Below are positions 39,632 through 48,382 of a DNA stretch of 64,000 nt, one piece after another (within the stretch, counting starts at the first letter, position 1; each line of letters opens with the position of its first letter). A model generated the notes under the pieces. It saw only the letters and a program-made list of their open reading frames with translations, was not told the DNA's origin and ran no database searches. Made by a program: the position numbers and the translations under genes. The stretch is from Streptococcus sp. oral taxon 058 str. F0407 (lineage in GTDB: Bacteria > Bacillota > Bacilli > Lactobacillales > Streptococcaceae). The stretch spans positions 339,606-403,605 of the forward strand of contig NZ_JH378888.1 in the NCBI RefSeq assembly GCF_000235485.1. Reading direction: 5' to 3'.

Positions 39632-40708
39632 TTATTTTAATTCAAATTTCAGCTCAGCTGTTGGACGGACCAAACCACGCTCATGAAGCGTTTCTGCGAT
39701 CTGTACAGAGTTCCAAGCAGCACCTTTGAGAAGGTTATCTGAAACAACCCACATGTGAATTCCTTTTTCGGCATCCAAATCCTTACGGATACGACCAACA
39801 AAAGTATCACGTGAACCTACTGCATTGATAGCTTGCGGATAGATTTGATGAGCCACATCATCCTCCAGAACTGCACCTGGGAAGGCTGTGATAGCTTCTT
39901 TCACTTCTTCGATTGGAGCCACTTCTTTTGTTTCGATATAAACAGACTCAGAGTGAGCTGACAAGACTGGGATACGCACACAGGTTGCAGATACTGCAAT
40001 GCTGTCATCTTCCATGATTTTCTTAGTTTCCTTGGTCATCTTCATCTCTTCGTAAGTGTAATCATTGTCAGTGAAGACATCGATTTGTGGAAGTGCATTG
40101 AAGGCGATAGGATAGTGTTTTTTGTCACCACCTGAAGGCAAGATTTCCGCATGCAAATCACGTGGATTTACACCATCATTCAAGACTTCACGAAGTTCAC
40201 GTTGTGTTTCAAGAATCGCTCCCATACCAGCACCTGAGACCGCTTGGTAAGTTGAAACGATGATACGGTCCAAGCCCCATTTTTGACGAACAGGTTCAAG
40301 GGCCACCATCATTTGGATTGTTGAACAGTTCGGGCAGGCAATGATTCCGTTGTGGGCATCAAGTGCGTGAGCATTGACCTCTGGAACAACCAATGGCACA
40401 TCTGGATTTTGGCGGAAATAAGATGTATTATCCACTACTACCGCACCAGCTTTAACGGCGTACGGTGCATACTTAGCAGATGTCGAACCTCCTGCTGAAA
40501 AGAGAGCAATATCAACACCCTCAAAAGCTGTCTCAGTTGTTTCCTCAATCGTAATATCTTGATCTTTAAATTTCAAAGTCTTACCTGCTGAACGTGCAGA
40601 AGCAAGGTAACGAATTTTATCAATAGGAAGTGTTGATTCTTCCAACATTTTTATCATCTGAGCTCCGACAGCACCTGTCGCGCCGACTACAGCAACTGTA
40701 TATCCCAT
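39632..40708 (-). CDS. asd: Aspartate-semialdehyde dehydrogenase
   Basis: This 358-aa NADP enzyme reduces aspartyl phosphate to aspartate semialdehyde. The N-terminal Rossmann motif is [16 protein letters not shown] and the catalytic Cys is in [12 protein letters not shown] (about residue 129). Its product feeds DapA next door and, by inference, the carboxyspermidine dehydrogenase at 13053-14312. The upstream region carries the asd RNA with its own promoter and terminator. Confidence 0.97.
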   Translation of the reverse strand: MGYTVAVVGATGAVGAQMIKMLEESTLPIDKIRYLASARSAGKTLKFKDQDITIEETTETAFEGVDIALFSAGGSTSAKYAPYAVKAGAVVVDNTSYFRQNPDVPLVVPEVNAHALDAHNGIIACPNCSTIQMMVALEPVRQKWGLDRIIVSTYQAVSGAGMGAILETQRELREVLNDGVNPRDLHAEILPSGGDKKHYPIAFNALPQIDVFTDNDYTYEEMKMTKETKKIMEDDSIAVSATCVRIPVLSAHSESVYIETKEVAPIEEVKEAITAFPGAVLEDDVAHQIYPQAINAVGSRDTFVGRIRKDLDAEKGIHMWVVSDNLLKGAAWNSVQIAETLHERGLVRPTAELKFELK

Positions 40709-40810
40709 AAATAACCTCTTTCGGAATTTTCTAAAAATTTCTATAATAGAAGTATTATACTACTTTTTCTAAAAATTGAAAAGTATTTTGGGTTCTATTT
40801 TCTGAAAATA

Positions 40811-40952
40811 AAAAAATCCCTAGCCATTGACTAGGGACTAAGAGGCATCTTCATGTGATGAGCAGGTTCACACAACTCATCAAGGTCCGCTCCTGCGTTA
40901 TGACCTCCTTATGCTCAATAGTAGTCCTAAGACTACCTATCGACTCATCGCA
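40811..40952 (-). ncRNA. asd RNA motif
   Basis: Upstream of asd the minus strand carries TAGTAGGTGCGATGAGTCGA, GGTAGTC-ttag-GACTACT, AAGGAGGTCATAACGCAGGA, a GATGAGTTGTGTGAACCTGC hairpin region, and a terminator TCCCTAG-tcaatgg-CTAGGGA followed by T7. This matches the asd RNA motif known from lactic acid bacteria, found just upstream of asd and expressed in streptococci as a separate small RNA. The strong promoter and terminator here support a discrete ~140-nt RNA. Confidence 0.85.
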
Positions 40953-40958
40953 CCTACT

Positions 40959-40987
40959 ATTCTACTAAAGAGAGTCACTTTTGTCAA
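40959..40987 (-). promoter_or_regulatory. Promoter of the asd RNA
   Basis: TTGACA (40982-40987) and TAGAAT (40959-40964) are spaced by 17 nt; the predicted start is near 40952. Confidence 0.8.
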
Positions 40988-41028
40988 CAGCCAAAACTCT
41001 TTGGCTTCATTTACACAGGTCTATAAGA

Positions 41029-41055
41029 AAAACCTTGGGAAACCAAGGTTTTTCT
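41029..41055 (-). terminator. Terminator after tRNA-Thr
   Basis: On the minus strand AAACCTTGG-ttt-CCAAGGTTT is followed by TTC, 11 nt after the tRNA 3' end. Confidence 0.75.
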
Positions 41056-41065
41056 GCCTATATCA

Positions 41066-41138
41066 TGCTAATTGCCGGGATTGAACCGGCGACCTCATCC
41101 TTACCATGGATGCGCTCTGCCAACTGAGCTAAATCAGC
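41066..41138 (-). tRNA. tRNA-Thr (GGT)
   Basis: This 73-nt cloverleaf starts GCTGATTTAGCTC. The anticodon stem-loop is CATCC-ATGGTAA-GGATG, with anticodon GGT. The T arm is CCGGTTCAATCCCGG, and the acceptor stem GCTGATT pairs with AATTAGC (one G-U). The discriminator is A and CCA is not encoded. Confidence 0.95.
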
Positions 41139-41243
41139 TTACCTAAAAAGTATACTATAGTTCTATGTTCTTGTCAAGCGCTCTCTTTTAATTTTATGGA
41201 ATGAAAAAAGCTAGATTTAGCAAGAATCTAGCTTATACACTTC

Positions 41244-41753
41244 TTATTTTGTGAGGTCGATTCTCTGCCCTAGTTTATTGATCAAAATCGCACCTACGAT
41301 AAGTGATGCAAACTCTCCAATTCCTGTAGAGAACCATGTGAAGAAGAATGGAGCCTCTGCAACGATATGAAGTTCTGCTGCAATGGTAATCATTGAAATA
41401 GAGAATAGGATTGAAAAGAAGAAATGATCTTTTCGAATCAAACCATTGAACAAATAGTCTTTCTTGTACTTGCTAAAGAGCCATACACCCAGACTAAGGA
41501 AAACTAGGGTAGATCCCCCTCCGACAAAGACATCTATCAGACCAAAGCTAAAGAAATTAGCAATCATACAACCAATCGTCACACCGATGATATATTTAGG
41601 ATTGTAGAAGGCCAAAAAATTCATCATCTCAGAAATACGGAACTGGTAAGCACCGTAGCTAATGGCATTCAGCGGTGGGGTAATGGTCAAAACCACATAG
41701 ATAGCAGCAACGATAGCAATATCTGCCATATCACGAACAGTTAATTTTTTCAT
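41244..41753 (-). CDS. queT: QueT-type queuosine precursor transporter
   Basis: This 169-aa membrane protein is the S component of an ECF transporter for a queuosine precursor. It opens KLTVRDMADIAIVAAIYVVL and has about five to six hydrophobic helices (YQFRISEMMNFLAFYNPKY is typical). The start at 41753 follows AAAGGAGAAAAC, which is also the regulated Shine-Dalgarno of a preQ1-II riboswitch directly upstream. No ECF ATPase genes are here; they are usually shared and located elsewhere. Confidence 0.92.
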   Translation of the reverse strand: MKKLTVRDMADIAIVAAIYVVLTITPPLNAISYGAYQFRISEMMNFLAFYNPKYIIGVTIGCMIANFFSFGLIDVFVGGGSTLVFLSLGVWLFSKYKKDYLFNGLIRKDHFFFSILFSISMITIAAELHIVAEAPFFFTWFSTGIGEFASLIVGAILINKLGQRIDLTK

Positions 41754-41756
41754 GTT

Positions 41757-41814
41757 TTCTCCTTTAGCGGTTTCCCGCGTAAAATATGCTTGGTGAAAGA
41801 AGCTAAGCACCAAG
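41757..41814 (-). promoter_or_regulatory. preQ1-II riboswitch of queT
   Basis: The minus-strand leader CTTGGTGCTTAGCTTCTTTC, ACCAAGCATATTTTACGCGG, GAAACCGCTAAAGGAGAA matches the Streptococcaceae preQ1-II (class 2) aptamer. The P2 stem CTTGGTG/CACCAAG and the 3' GCGG...CCGC hairpin next to the Shine-Dalgarno are intact. Ligand binding is known to hide the ribosome site. Confidence 0.95.
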
Positions 41815-41836
41815 GGTTGATTGAATCAACCTTACC

Positions 41837-41869
41837 AGTATAGCACAATAGCCAGCTTTATGCTATACT
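41837..41869. promoter_or_regulatory. Divergent -10 elements of queT and gtrA
   Basis: For queT (minus) TGTGCTATACT has its -10 at 41837-41842. For gtrA (plus) TGCTATACT is an extended -10 at 41864-41869, only 7 nt before the gtrA ATG at 41876. Neither has a clear -35. Confidence 0.6.
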
Positions 41870-41875
41870 AAAATC

Positions 41876-42307
41876 ATGAAAAATCAAATAAAAGCTTTCT
41901 TTGATAATGAAATCCTATCCTACTTATTTTTCGGTGGTGCTACTACTCTAGTATCTATCTTATCACGTTTGGTTATCTACCATATCAGCCGCCAGGAAAT
42001 CCTAGCAACCGCACTCGCAAATATTATCAGTATTCTTTTTGCCTTTATCACAAATGACACCATCGTCTTTAAGCAAAAGAGAAGGAATTGGCCAATTCGC
42101 CTAGTTAAATTTTTCTTAGCACGTCTTTCTACACTTGGTCTTGACGTTCTTTTAACTTATATCTTCGTTACATCTTATCCCGATATTATTGGGCAGTTTG
42201 TCAACGATCAACTAGATCAGGTCAATGCCATCGAAACGCTAATTGCTCAGGTTTTGATTATCATTCTTAACTATATTTTTAGTAAAGTATACGTTTTTTA
42301 TAAATGA
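41876..42307 (+). CDS. GtrA-family membrane protein
   Basis: This 143-aa protein has four membrane helices (YLFFGGATTLVSILSRLVIY, LANIISILFAFIT, LDVLLTYIFV, LIAQVLIIILNYIFSKVYVF), the GtrA/DPMS fold. The family helps flip or transfer undecaprenyl- or polyprenyl-linked sugars for wall polysaccharides. No Shine-Dalgarno precedes the ATG, and the extended -10 ends 6 nt before it, so the mRNA may be leaderless. It is divergent from queT. Confidence 0.87.
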   Translation: MKNQIKAFFDNEILSYLFFGGATTLVSILSRLVIYHISRQEILATALANIISILFAFITNDTIVFKQKRRNWPIRLVKFFLARLSTLGLDVLLTYIFVTSYPDIIGQFVNDQLDQVNAIETLIAQVLIIILNYIFSKVYVFYK

Positions 42308-42385
42308 AATAGGTATCAGTAAGCATTAAGGTTGCAATATTTAGGTATTTCAGGTACAATTAAGATTAGTTTTTGAAAGGATTTT

Positions 42386-42772
42386 ATGAAAATGTTAAAA
42401 GATCTTAAAGAATTTTTGCTTCGTGGTAATGTCGTTGACCTCGCTGTCGGTGTGATCATTGCCTCTGCTTTTGGTGCTATCGTTACTTCACTTGTAAATG
42501 ATATCATCACTCCACTTATCTTGAATCCAGCCTTGAAAGCAGCAAATGTTGAGCGTATCGCTGAACTTTCATGGAATGGTGTTGGATATGGTAGCTTCTT
42601 GAGCGCTGTCATCAACTTTTTAGTGATTGGTACTGTTCTTTTCTTCGTTATCAAAGCTGTTGAAAAAGCGCAAAACCTTACTAAGAAAGAAGAGCCAGCT
42701 GAAGATACACCTGCTGCTCCAACTGAACTAGAAGTTCTTCAAGAAATCAAAGCCCTTCTTGAGAAAAAATAA
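42386..42772 (+). CDS. mscL: Large-conductance mechanosensitive channel
   Basis: This 128-aa channel releases solutes under hypo-osmotic shock. TM1 contains LRGNVVDLAVGVIIASAFGA, followed by IVTSLVNDIITPLI; TM2 is FLVIGTVLFFVIKAVEK. A C-terminal acidic helix follows. The start may be 42386 or the ATG six bases later. It has its own -10 region and a terminator shared with the convergent hemH. Confidence 0.96.
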   Translation: MKMLKDLKEFLLRGNVVDLAVGVIIASAFGAIVTSLVNDIITPLILNPALKAANVERIAELSWNGVGYGSFLSAVINFLVIGTVLFFVIKAVEKAQNLTKKEEPAEDTPAAPTELEVLQEIKALLEKK

Positions 42773-42777
42773 GACAA

Positions 42778-42812
42778 AAAAGGATCTAGCTTCATGCTAA
42801 ATCCTTTTTTCT
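42778..42812. terminator. Bidirectional terminator between mscL and hemH
   Basis: AAAAAAGGAT-ctagcttcatgctaa-ATCCTTTTTT lies between the convergent stops. Confidence 0.85.
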
Positions 42813-43907
42813 TTAGTCTTTCGGCAACTTACCTGCCTTTTCTAGCATTTTTTTAATTAAGTAAGGCATCTTCACATTTTCACGGCCTTTTTTCTCAATC
42901 AGTTTTTTAACAAATTCTGGCATTTGAAGATCGTCTGTTTCCTCCATAATATCCTTAGTGGTTGCTGAAGGAGCTAATTCGTCAAAGGTTTCTTCTTCTG
43001 GGAGAAATTCCTTAAATTCTTTTTGTTCATTGGCCCTTACAGTAGCAACTAAAGCGTCAATTAAACGGTAATCTGTATTTGGCATAGGTGGTCGATGGTA
43101 GGTTACACCTAATTCTTGACATAATTCATAACATTCTACATCGTTGTCAAACAAGACTTCAATGTGCTCACTGATAAAGCTAATTGGTACAAAAATATAA
43201 TGCTCTGGATGTTGCTTTTGTTCTCGCAAATATTCTAAGACATCTGGCTTGATCCAAGGGATTCCAATATCGCTCTCGCTCTGCCAAGTATTGGTATACT
43301 GATCTGCTGTTAGACTGAGTTGCTCTGCTATCAGTTTGCTATTATCGAAAATCTGGTCGATATAAGGATCTCCAAAGTCCAAGGCAAAAATTGGAACACT
43401 GTGGGCTGAGAAGATCACCTTAAAGGACTCTTCTCCCACATCGTTCCGTAAAATTTTGCTAATCTCATCTGTCCAAAAGTCCAGCAAAGACTGTTGCTGA
43501 TACCAGTCCTTAATGACTAAAAATCGGATTTGCTGGCTTTCCAGAAACTTCTCATACCCCATAACCGAGTAGAAGGAATAATGGGGTTCTAAAATCAAAC
43601 AAATACACTCTTCAACGCCATCAGCCTCCATCTGCTTGATCACATCAGGAATAAAGGGGCGAGAAAATTTGTTGGCAAAGTAGATGCCATACTCTTCTCC
43701 TAACCGTTCCTTGACTAGACTGACCTCCTCACGTGTAATCCGCTGTAAGGGCGTTCCACCTATAAGGACGTAGTTGTCATAGAGAGTCTGAATCTCGTGA
43801 TCTTTGGGTCTAACTCCACGACGAATGTTGGTAAAAAAATCCGCCACACTCTCAAAGGTGATCTCTTCTGGCGAACCGAATGTCATCATTAAAATTGCTT
43901 TTTTCAT
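42813..43907 (-). CDS. hemH: Ferrochelatase (coproporphyrin type)
   Basis: This 364-aa chelatase inserts Fe2+ into a porphyrin. Family text: [52 protein letters not shown] (metal-ligand His) and [19 protein letters not shown] (conserved Glu). The C-terminal ~50 residues are a charged tail. No other haem-biosynthesis gene is present in the window, and streptococci generally lack the pathway, so its role is unclear. The start follows AAGGACATATCA. Confidence 0.93.
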   Translation of the reverse strand: MKKAILMMTFGSPEEITFESVADFFTNIRRGVRPKDHEIQTLYDNYVLIGGTPLQRITREEVSLVKERLGEEYGIYFANKFSRPFIPDVIKQMEADGVEECICLILEPHYSFYSVMGYEKFLESQQIRFLVIKDWYQQQSLLDFWTDEISKILRNDVGEESFKVIFSAHSVPIFALDFGDPYIDQIFDNSKLIAEQLSLTADQYTNTWQSESDIGIPWIKPDVLEYLREQKQHPEHYIFVPISFISEHIEVLFDNDVECYELCQELGVTYHRPPMPNTDYRLIDALVATVRANEQKEFKEFLPEEETFDELAPSATTKDIMEETDDLQMPEFVKKLIEKKGRENVKMPYLIKKMLEKAGKLPKD

Positions 43908-43963
43908 TGATATGTCCTTGTGATATTTTTTTCAATTACCATTGTACCATGAAATATATAATA

Positions 43964-43979
43964 AATAAACGCTTTCATT
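43964..43979. promoter_or_regulatory. Possible cre site between hemH and pepT
   Basis: The minus strand ATGAAAGCGTTTATT matches the CcpA operator consensus except near the 3' end. It could act on hemH or pepT; no expression evidence is available. Confidence 0.4.
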
Positions 43980-44060
43980 CATTTTATTTTTATTTACTCC
44001 TCTTTGTTTTTCTCCCCATTCTATGATACAATGAAAAAAATGATTATTAAAGGAGTTTTT

Positions 44061-45284
44061 ATGACTTATCCCAACCTTTTAGATCGTTTCTTGACTTACG
44101 TTAAGGTCAATACGCGTTCTGATGAACACTCTACTACTACTCCAAGTACGCAAAGCCAGGTAGATTTTGCGACCAATGTTCTTATTCCTGAAATGAAACG
44201 TGTTGGTCTGCAAAATGTTTACTACCTCCCAAATGGTTTCGCCATTGGTACCTTACCAGCTAACGATCCAAATCTCACTCGCAAAATTGGCTTCATCTCC
44301 CACATGGATACTGCTGATTTTAATGCTGAAGGGGTGAAGCCGCAAGTTATCGAAAACTATGATGGTGAAGCCATCGACTTAGGTACTTCCGGTTTCAAAC
44401 TCGATCCTGCTGACTTCAAGAATCTTGAAAAATATCATGGTCAAACGCTTATCACAACTGACGGCACGACCTTACTAGGTGCTGATGACAAATCAGGTAT
44501 TGCTGAGATTATGACCGCTATCGAGTACTTAAATGCTCATCCTGAAATCAAACACTGCGAAATCCGTGTCGGTTTTGGACCAGATGAAGAAATCGGTGTC
44601 GGTGCTAATCAGTTTGATGCAGAAGATTTTGATGTTGACTTTGCCTACACTGTTGACGGAGGACCACTAGGGGAACTACAGTACGAGACTTTCTCAGCAG
44701 CTGCTGCTGAGCTCCATTTCCAAGGGCGTAATGTCCACCCTGGTACTGCCAAAGGACAGATGGTCAACGCCCTTCAGCTGGCGATTGATTTTCATAATCA
44801 ACTTCCTGAGAATGACCGACCAGAGCTGACAGATGGTTATCAAGGTTTCTATCATCTCATGGATGTGTCAGGTAGTGTCGAGGAGGCGCGTGCAAGCTAT
44901 ATCATTCGAGACTTTGAAAAAGATGCCTTTAAAGCTCGTAAGGAAACCATGCAAGACATCGCTGACAAGATGAATCAAGAGCTTGGAAATAATCGAGTAA
45001 CCTTGACTCTGACAGACCAGTACTACAATATGAAAGAAGTCATCGAGAAAGACATGACACCTGTTACCATTGCCAAAGCCGTTATGGAAGATCTTGGAAT
45101 CACCCCAATCATTGAACCGATTCGCGGAGGGACTGATGGATCTAAGATTTCCTTTATGGGTATTCCAACTCCAAATATCTTTGCTGGGGGTGAAAACATG
45201 CACGGCCGTTTTGAATACGTTAGCCTTCAGACCATGGAGCGCGCAGTGGATACCATCATTGGTATTGTATCTTATAAAGACTAA
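44061..45284 (+). CDS. pepT: Peptidase T (aminotripeptidase)
   Basis: This 407-aa M20 zinc aminopeptidase releases the N-terminal residue of tripeptides. Metal and catalytic motifs: [13 protein letters not shown] (His/Asp ligands), [25 protein letters not shown] (catalytic Glu) and [11 protein letters not shown]. The final ligand is in [16 protein letters not shown] start at 44061 after AAAGGAG; an in-frame start 57 nt upstream lacks a ribosome site. Length equals the usual PepT. Confidence 0.96.
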   Translation: MTYPNLLDRFLTYVKVNTRSDEHSTTTPSTQSQVDFATNVLIPEMKRVGLQNVYYLPNGFAIGTLPANDPNLTRKIGFISHMDTADFNAEGVKPQVIENYDGEAIDLGTSGFKLDPADFKNLEKYHGQTLITTDGTTLLGADDKSGIAEIMTAIEYLNAHPEIKHCEIRVGFGPDEEIGVGANQFDAEDFDVDFAYTVDGGPLGELQYETFSAAAAELHFQGRNVHPGTAKGQMVNALQLAIDFHNQLPENDRPELTDGYQGFYHLMDVSGSVEEARASYIIRDFEKDAFKARKETMQDIADKMNQELGNNRVTLTLTDQYYNMKEVIEKDMTPVTIAKAVMEDLGITPIIEPIRGGTDGSKISFMGIPTPNIFAGGENMHGRFEYVSLQTMERAVDTIIGIVSYKD

Positions 45285-45289
45285 AAAAA

Positions 45290-45320
45290 GACGAGGTAGC
45301 TCAGCTACTTCGCCTTTCTT
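45290..45320. terminator. Terminator between pepT and the Pht gene (convergent)
   Basis: CGAGGTAGC-tca-GCTACTTCG is flanked by AAAAAA on the left and CTTTCTTTTT on the right. Confidence 0.8.
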
Positions 45321-45321
45321 T

Positions 45322-48300
45322 TTATTCGTTTGGTTGAGTACTTGAGTCAGACTCACTTTGCTCTTGCTTTTCGCTTGTTTGAGAAGCAGCTGTTTCACTG
45401 CCTTTCTCAGACTTAGATTGGTTAGCAGTTTCACTTGATTTTGAACGGAGTTCCTGGTTCAAGCTAATAATCTCTTTAGCTAGAGTGAGGAGACCTTCTT
45501 TATCACTACTTTTGGCTGCGAGTTGATCAAATAGGGCATCAACACGTTCAAAGTCAGCATCGGATCCTTTGTTATCTTCCAAGTACTTGTGAAGAGAGAG
45601 CAAGACATTATAAAGTTTTTGATAGATGATCACCGTTTGTGGATCTTGTTCTGCCTGTTTTTCTTCTCGTTGGATAGTTGTTGCAATGCGGTTCAAAAGT
45701 TCCTCAAGCTGTGTTTTTGCTTCATCAAAATCTGCATTTTCTTTTTCTGCGGCTGCTTTGATATTGGCTGCTTCTTCAGCTAGGGATTGTTTGACACCGT
45801 CTTCTTTGACACGCGCTAGGAGTTGGTCAACTTTGGTTAAGAGAGCATCCACTTCTCCCTTTTTGACCTGGCTAACCCGCTCTTCTGGCATAAAATCACC
45901 GTAGAGTTCTTTTAGGAATTCATAGATAGCTGTCTTAGCAGTTTGGCTGTCCACTTTTTCCGTATCCAGAATGGTTTTGCCGGCTTTTGTAGAAACTGGT
46001 TCGTCTTTGAGAGCTTCTTCCACTTCTAGTTTAGTTTGGTAGATGGTTGGGAATAACTTGTTTAAGTCGGTTGCTTTGAGGAAAGATTGCGACTGGTAAA
46101 GTTCCCAAGTCAGCTTGGCAACACGATTCCGAAGTTCTTCTCTGAGACGGCCATCAGATACATGTTCGTAGAAGTACTTGATGTACTCTACTGTTGTAAC
46201 TCCTGTACGATCGCGGAAATCTTGCAAGGCTTGCAGTTTCGCTTCAATCGCATCCAACTCTGTTTCATCTTGTGCTAGTTTCGCATCTTGCAAATGAAGC
46301 AAGAGATCCTTCTTAGGCAAACCATAAGTATCTGTATCCAGTGTATTGATCTTATCTACAAGGGCTTGGTATTTCTTGTCCAAAGGTGATGTTTCAACTG
46401 GAGACACACTGTGATCCACATGGATATATTGCTTATCAAAGAGATCCAAGGCTGCTAGGTAACCAGCAGTTGAGTTGGTTGCCAGTTTTTTCATGTTCTC
46501 GGTAAATTGACCCAAAGCAAGTTCAACCCGTCTCTGCATAATAGGTTGGTCTTTGTAGAGACTTCTGCTATCTGCTAACAGTTGATCAACTTTAGAAAGA
46601 ACAGTCTGCTCGTCAAAAGCTCCAGGCTGGTAGCTTGATTGTAAAGTAGGAATCTTGTTCTTTAAGGCTACTTCATAGCCCTTTGTCTGAACCTTAATGT
46701 AGTGATTGTGATCACCATGTGGAATGACAAAACTACCATTTTCAACCTGCAAACTATAAGGAGACACATTGTCGCGTAGGGCAGTAGTATAAAGTTCATT
46801 TAAGAAATCAAGTTCAGGATCACCTGTCTGCAGCGGTATACGAACATGTTCTTTTCGTACTGCATAGGGATGAATATGAGTAGGATCATAGGCTTGATCC
46901 GGATTTCCAAAGACAAAGAATCCATTTGAAATACGAATCGCTTCAAGCGGTACTCCGTAGGTCTGTGAGATATACTTGATTTTTTCTTCATCGCTAGCAT
47001 CTCTCGAGAAACTTTCCACAGTCTTGGCGAGTGGTTGAACAGGCTCAGACTGATGATTTTCTTTCAAGTGGTTTTGGGCGGCTTTAATTTGAGCATCAGT
47101 CAAGTCCTTCTTAAAGAAATAATGAGCGTGATCTCCATGAGAAACTACAAAACCTTGCTCATCCTCACTGATAACGCGTTCAGCTGCAAAGTCGTGATCA
47201 TGCTCTTCGTCATGATGGTGATCATGGTTCTCTCCATCGTGGTCATGATCTTTATGCTTGGTCCCCTGACTTCCATGGTCACCGTCTTGGTCATGATGAT
47301 GGTCTTGCTGATCAGGATGTTCTACTGGTTTACTTGGATTTTCCAAAGGTGCTGGTTTCCCACTGTCGCTAGATAAAGGAATCATACGTGCAATCTTTTC
47401 TTCCAAGGCAGAAAGTTTTGTATATGGGATGAAATGATAGTGATTTCCGTGTGGAATCGCTACGCCACTTGCTGTTCTGCTCGAAATCTTAGCAGGGTCA
47501 AAAATCAAGCCATCTGATTCAGCATAACGTTGACTACTTGGAAGAGCATAGAGTTGCTGCAATAGAGTTTGTAAGCTCTCTTCTGGATTGCTTGGTGTTT
47601 CAGCTTCTTGACTCAGATTGCTAGTTTGACTAGTTGTGTTTGGACTCGGACGATAGTCAGTCACACTTGCTTGTTTTCTAGTTCCAGAGAGGTAGGCTTG
47701 GGCAGCTGCCAATTCGCTAGCAGACAAGGAGCTCTTTGGAATATAGTGGTAATGTCCACCATGAGGGACAATATAAGCATCACCAGTATCCTCGATAATA
47801 TCAGACGGATTAAAGATGTAGCCGTCATCTGTAGTATAACGACCTTGAGATTGAGCAAGCGCCACTGCACTGTTAGAAGTTGGTGCATCATGAGTATGAC
47901 CTTGTTTTTGGCGCTCAATTTCGTCCTTCGTACGAATATTATCAGCATGAGCCGCATCTTTAAGGTAGACATAATACTTGCCATCAACCTTGATAATGTA
48001 GCCACCTTTGATTTCATTGACAATATCAGCATCTTTCAGTTGATAATTAGCATCTTTCATCAACAGTTCTTCGCTGAAAATCGCGTCAAAAGGAACTTTA
48101 CCATTGTAATAATGGAAATGATCACCGTGTGAAGTCACATAACCTTGATCTGTGATTTTCACAACAATTTGTTCAGCCTGAATGTCTTCTTTTTTGCTAA
48201 CTTGATCTGGTGTCTGATTCTCTGTTTTTTGAGAGTCTTGCTTCCCATCGACATAAGACACACGGTTATTATCTTTGTTTTCTTCTACCTGGTGTTGGTT

Positions 48301-48375
48301 CAATGCATAGATGCAAAGGCTTAGGGAAAGGACAAGAGCCGATCCTGCTGCAAGGTATTTCTTCTTCATTTTCAT
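45322..48375 (-). CDS. Pneumococcal histidine triad protein, PhtE-like N-terminus
   Basis: This ~1017-aa surface protein belongs to the Pht zinc-scavenging family. It has an N-terminal signal peptide (YLAAGSALVLSLSLCIYAL) and five HxxHxH triads: HGDHFH, HGGHYH, HGNHYH, HGDHAH and HGDHNH. A His/Asp-rich insert lies at 47190-47330 (HDHDGENHDHHHDEEHDHD). The N-terminal half is PhtE-like; the C-terminal ~400 residues are a coiled-coil-like helical region ending in a Ser/Gln-rich tail with no LPxTG. The start is one of three close ATGs (48378, 48375, 48369). It follows adcAII by 7 nt and shares its operon. Confidence 0.9.
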   Translation of the reverse strand: MKMKKKYLAAGSALVLSLSLCIYALNQHQVEENKDNNRVSYVDGKQDSQKTENQTPDQVSKKEDIQAEQIVVKITDQGYVTSHGDHFHYYNGKVPFDAIFSEELLMKDANYQLKDADIVNEIKGGYIIKVDGKYYVYLKDAAHADNIRTKDEIERQKQGHTHDAPTSNSAVALAQSQGRYTTDDGYIFNPSDIIEDTGDAYIVPHGGHYHYIPKSSLSASELAAAQAYLSGTRKQASVTDYRPSPNTTSQTSNLSQEAETPSNPEESLQTLLQQLYALPSSQRYAESDGLIFDPAKISSRTASGVAIPHGNHYHFIPYTKLSALEEKIARMIPLSSDSGKPAPLENPSKPVEHPDQQDHHHDQDGDHGSQGTKHKDHDHDGENHDHHHDEEHDHDFAAERVISEDEQGFVVSHGDHAHYFFKKDLTDAQIKAAQNHLKENHQSEPVQPLAKTVESFSRDASDEEKIKYISQTYGVPLEAIRISNGFFVFGNPDQAYDPTHIHPYAVRKEHVRIPLQTGDPELDFLNELYTTALRDNVSPYSLQVENGSFVIPHGDHNHYIKVQTKGYEVALKNKIPTLQSSYQPGAFDEQTVLSKVDQLLADSRSLYKDQPIMQRRVELALGQFTENMKKLATNSTAGYLAALDLFDKQYIHVDHSVSPVETSPLDKKYQALVDKINTLDTDTYGLPKKDLLLHLQDAKLAQDETELDAIEAKLQALQDFRDRTGVTTVEYIKYFYEHVSDGRLREELRNRVAKLTWELYQSQSFLKATDLNKLFPTIYQTKLEVEEALKDEPVSTKAGKTILDTEKVDSQTAKTAIYEFLKELYGDFMPEERVSQVKKGEVDALLTKVDQLLARVKEDGVKQSLAEEAANIKAAAEKENADFDEAKTQLEELLNRIATTIQREEKQAEQDPQTVIIYQKLYNVLLSLHKYLEDNKGSDADFERVDALFDQLAAKSSDKEGLLTLAKEIISLNQELRSKSSETANQSKSEKGSETAASQTSEKQEQSESDSSTQPNE

Positions 48376-48382
48376 CATCTCC

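Noticed and set aside
47035..47376. Plus-strand hydrophobic 113-aa ORF opposite the His-rich Pht insert
   Set aside because: The Met/Val-rich sequence arises from the complement of His/Asp codons (ATG/GTC runs) and has no ribosome site.
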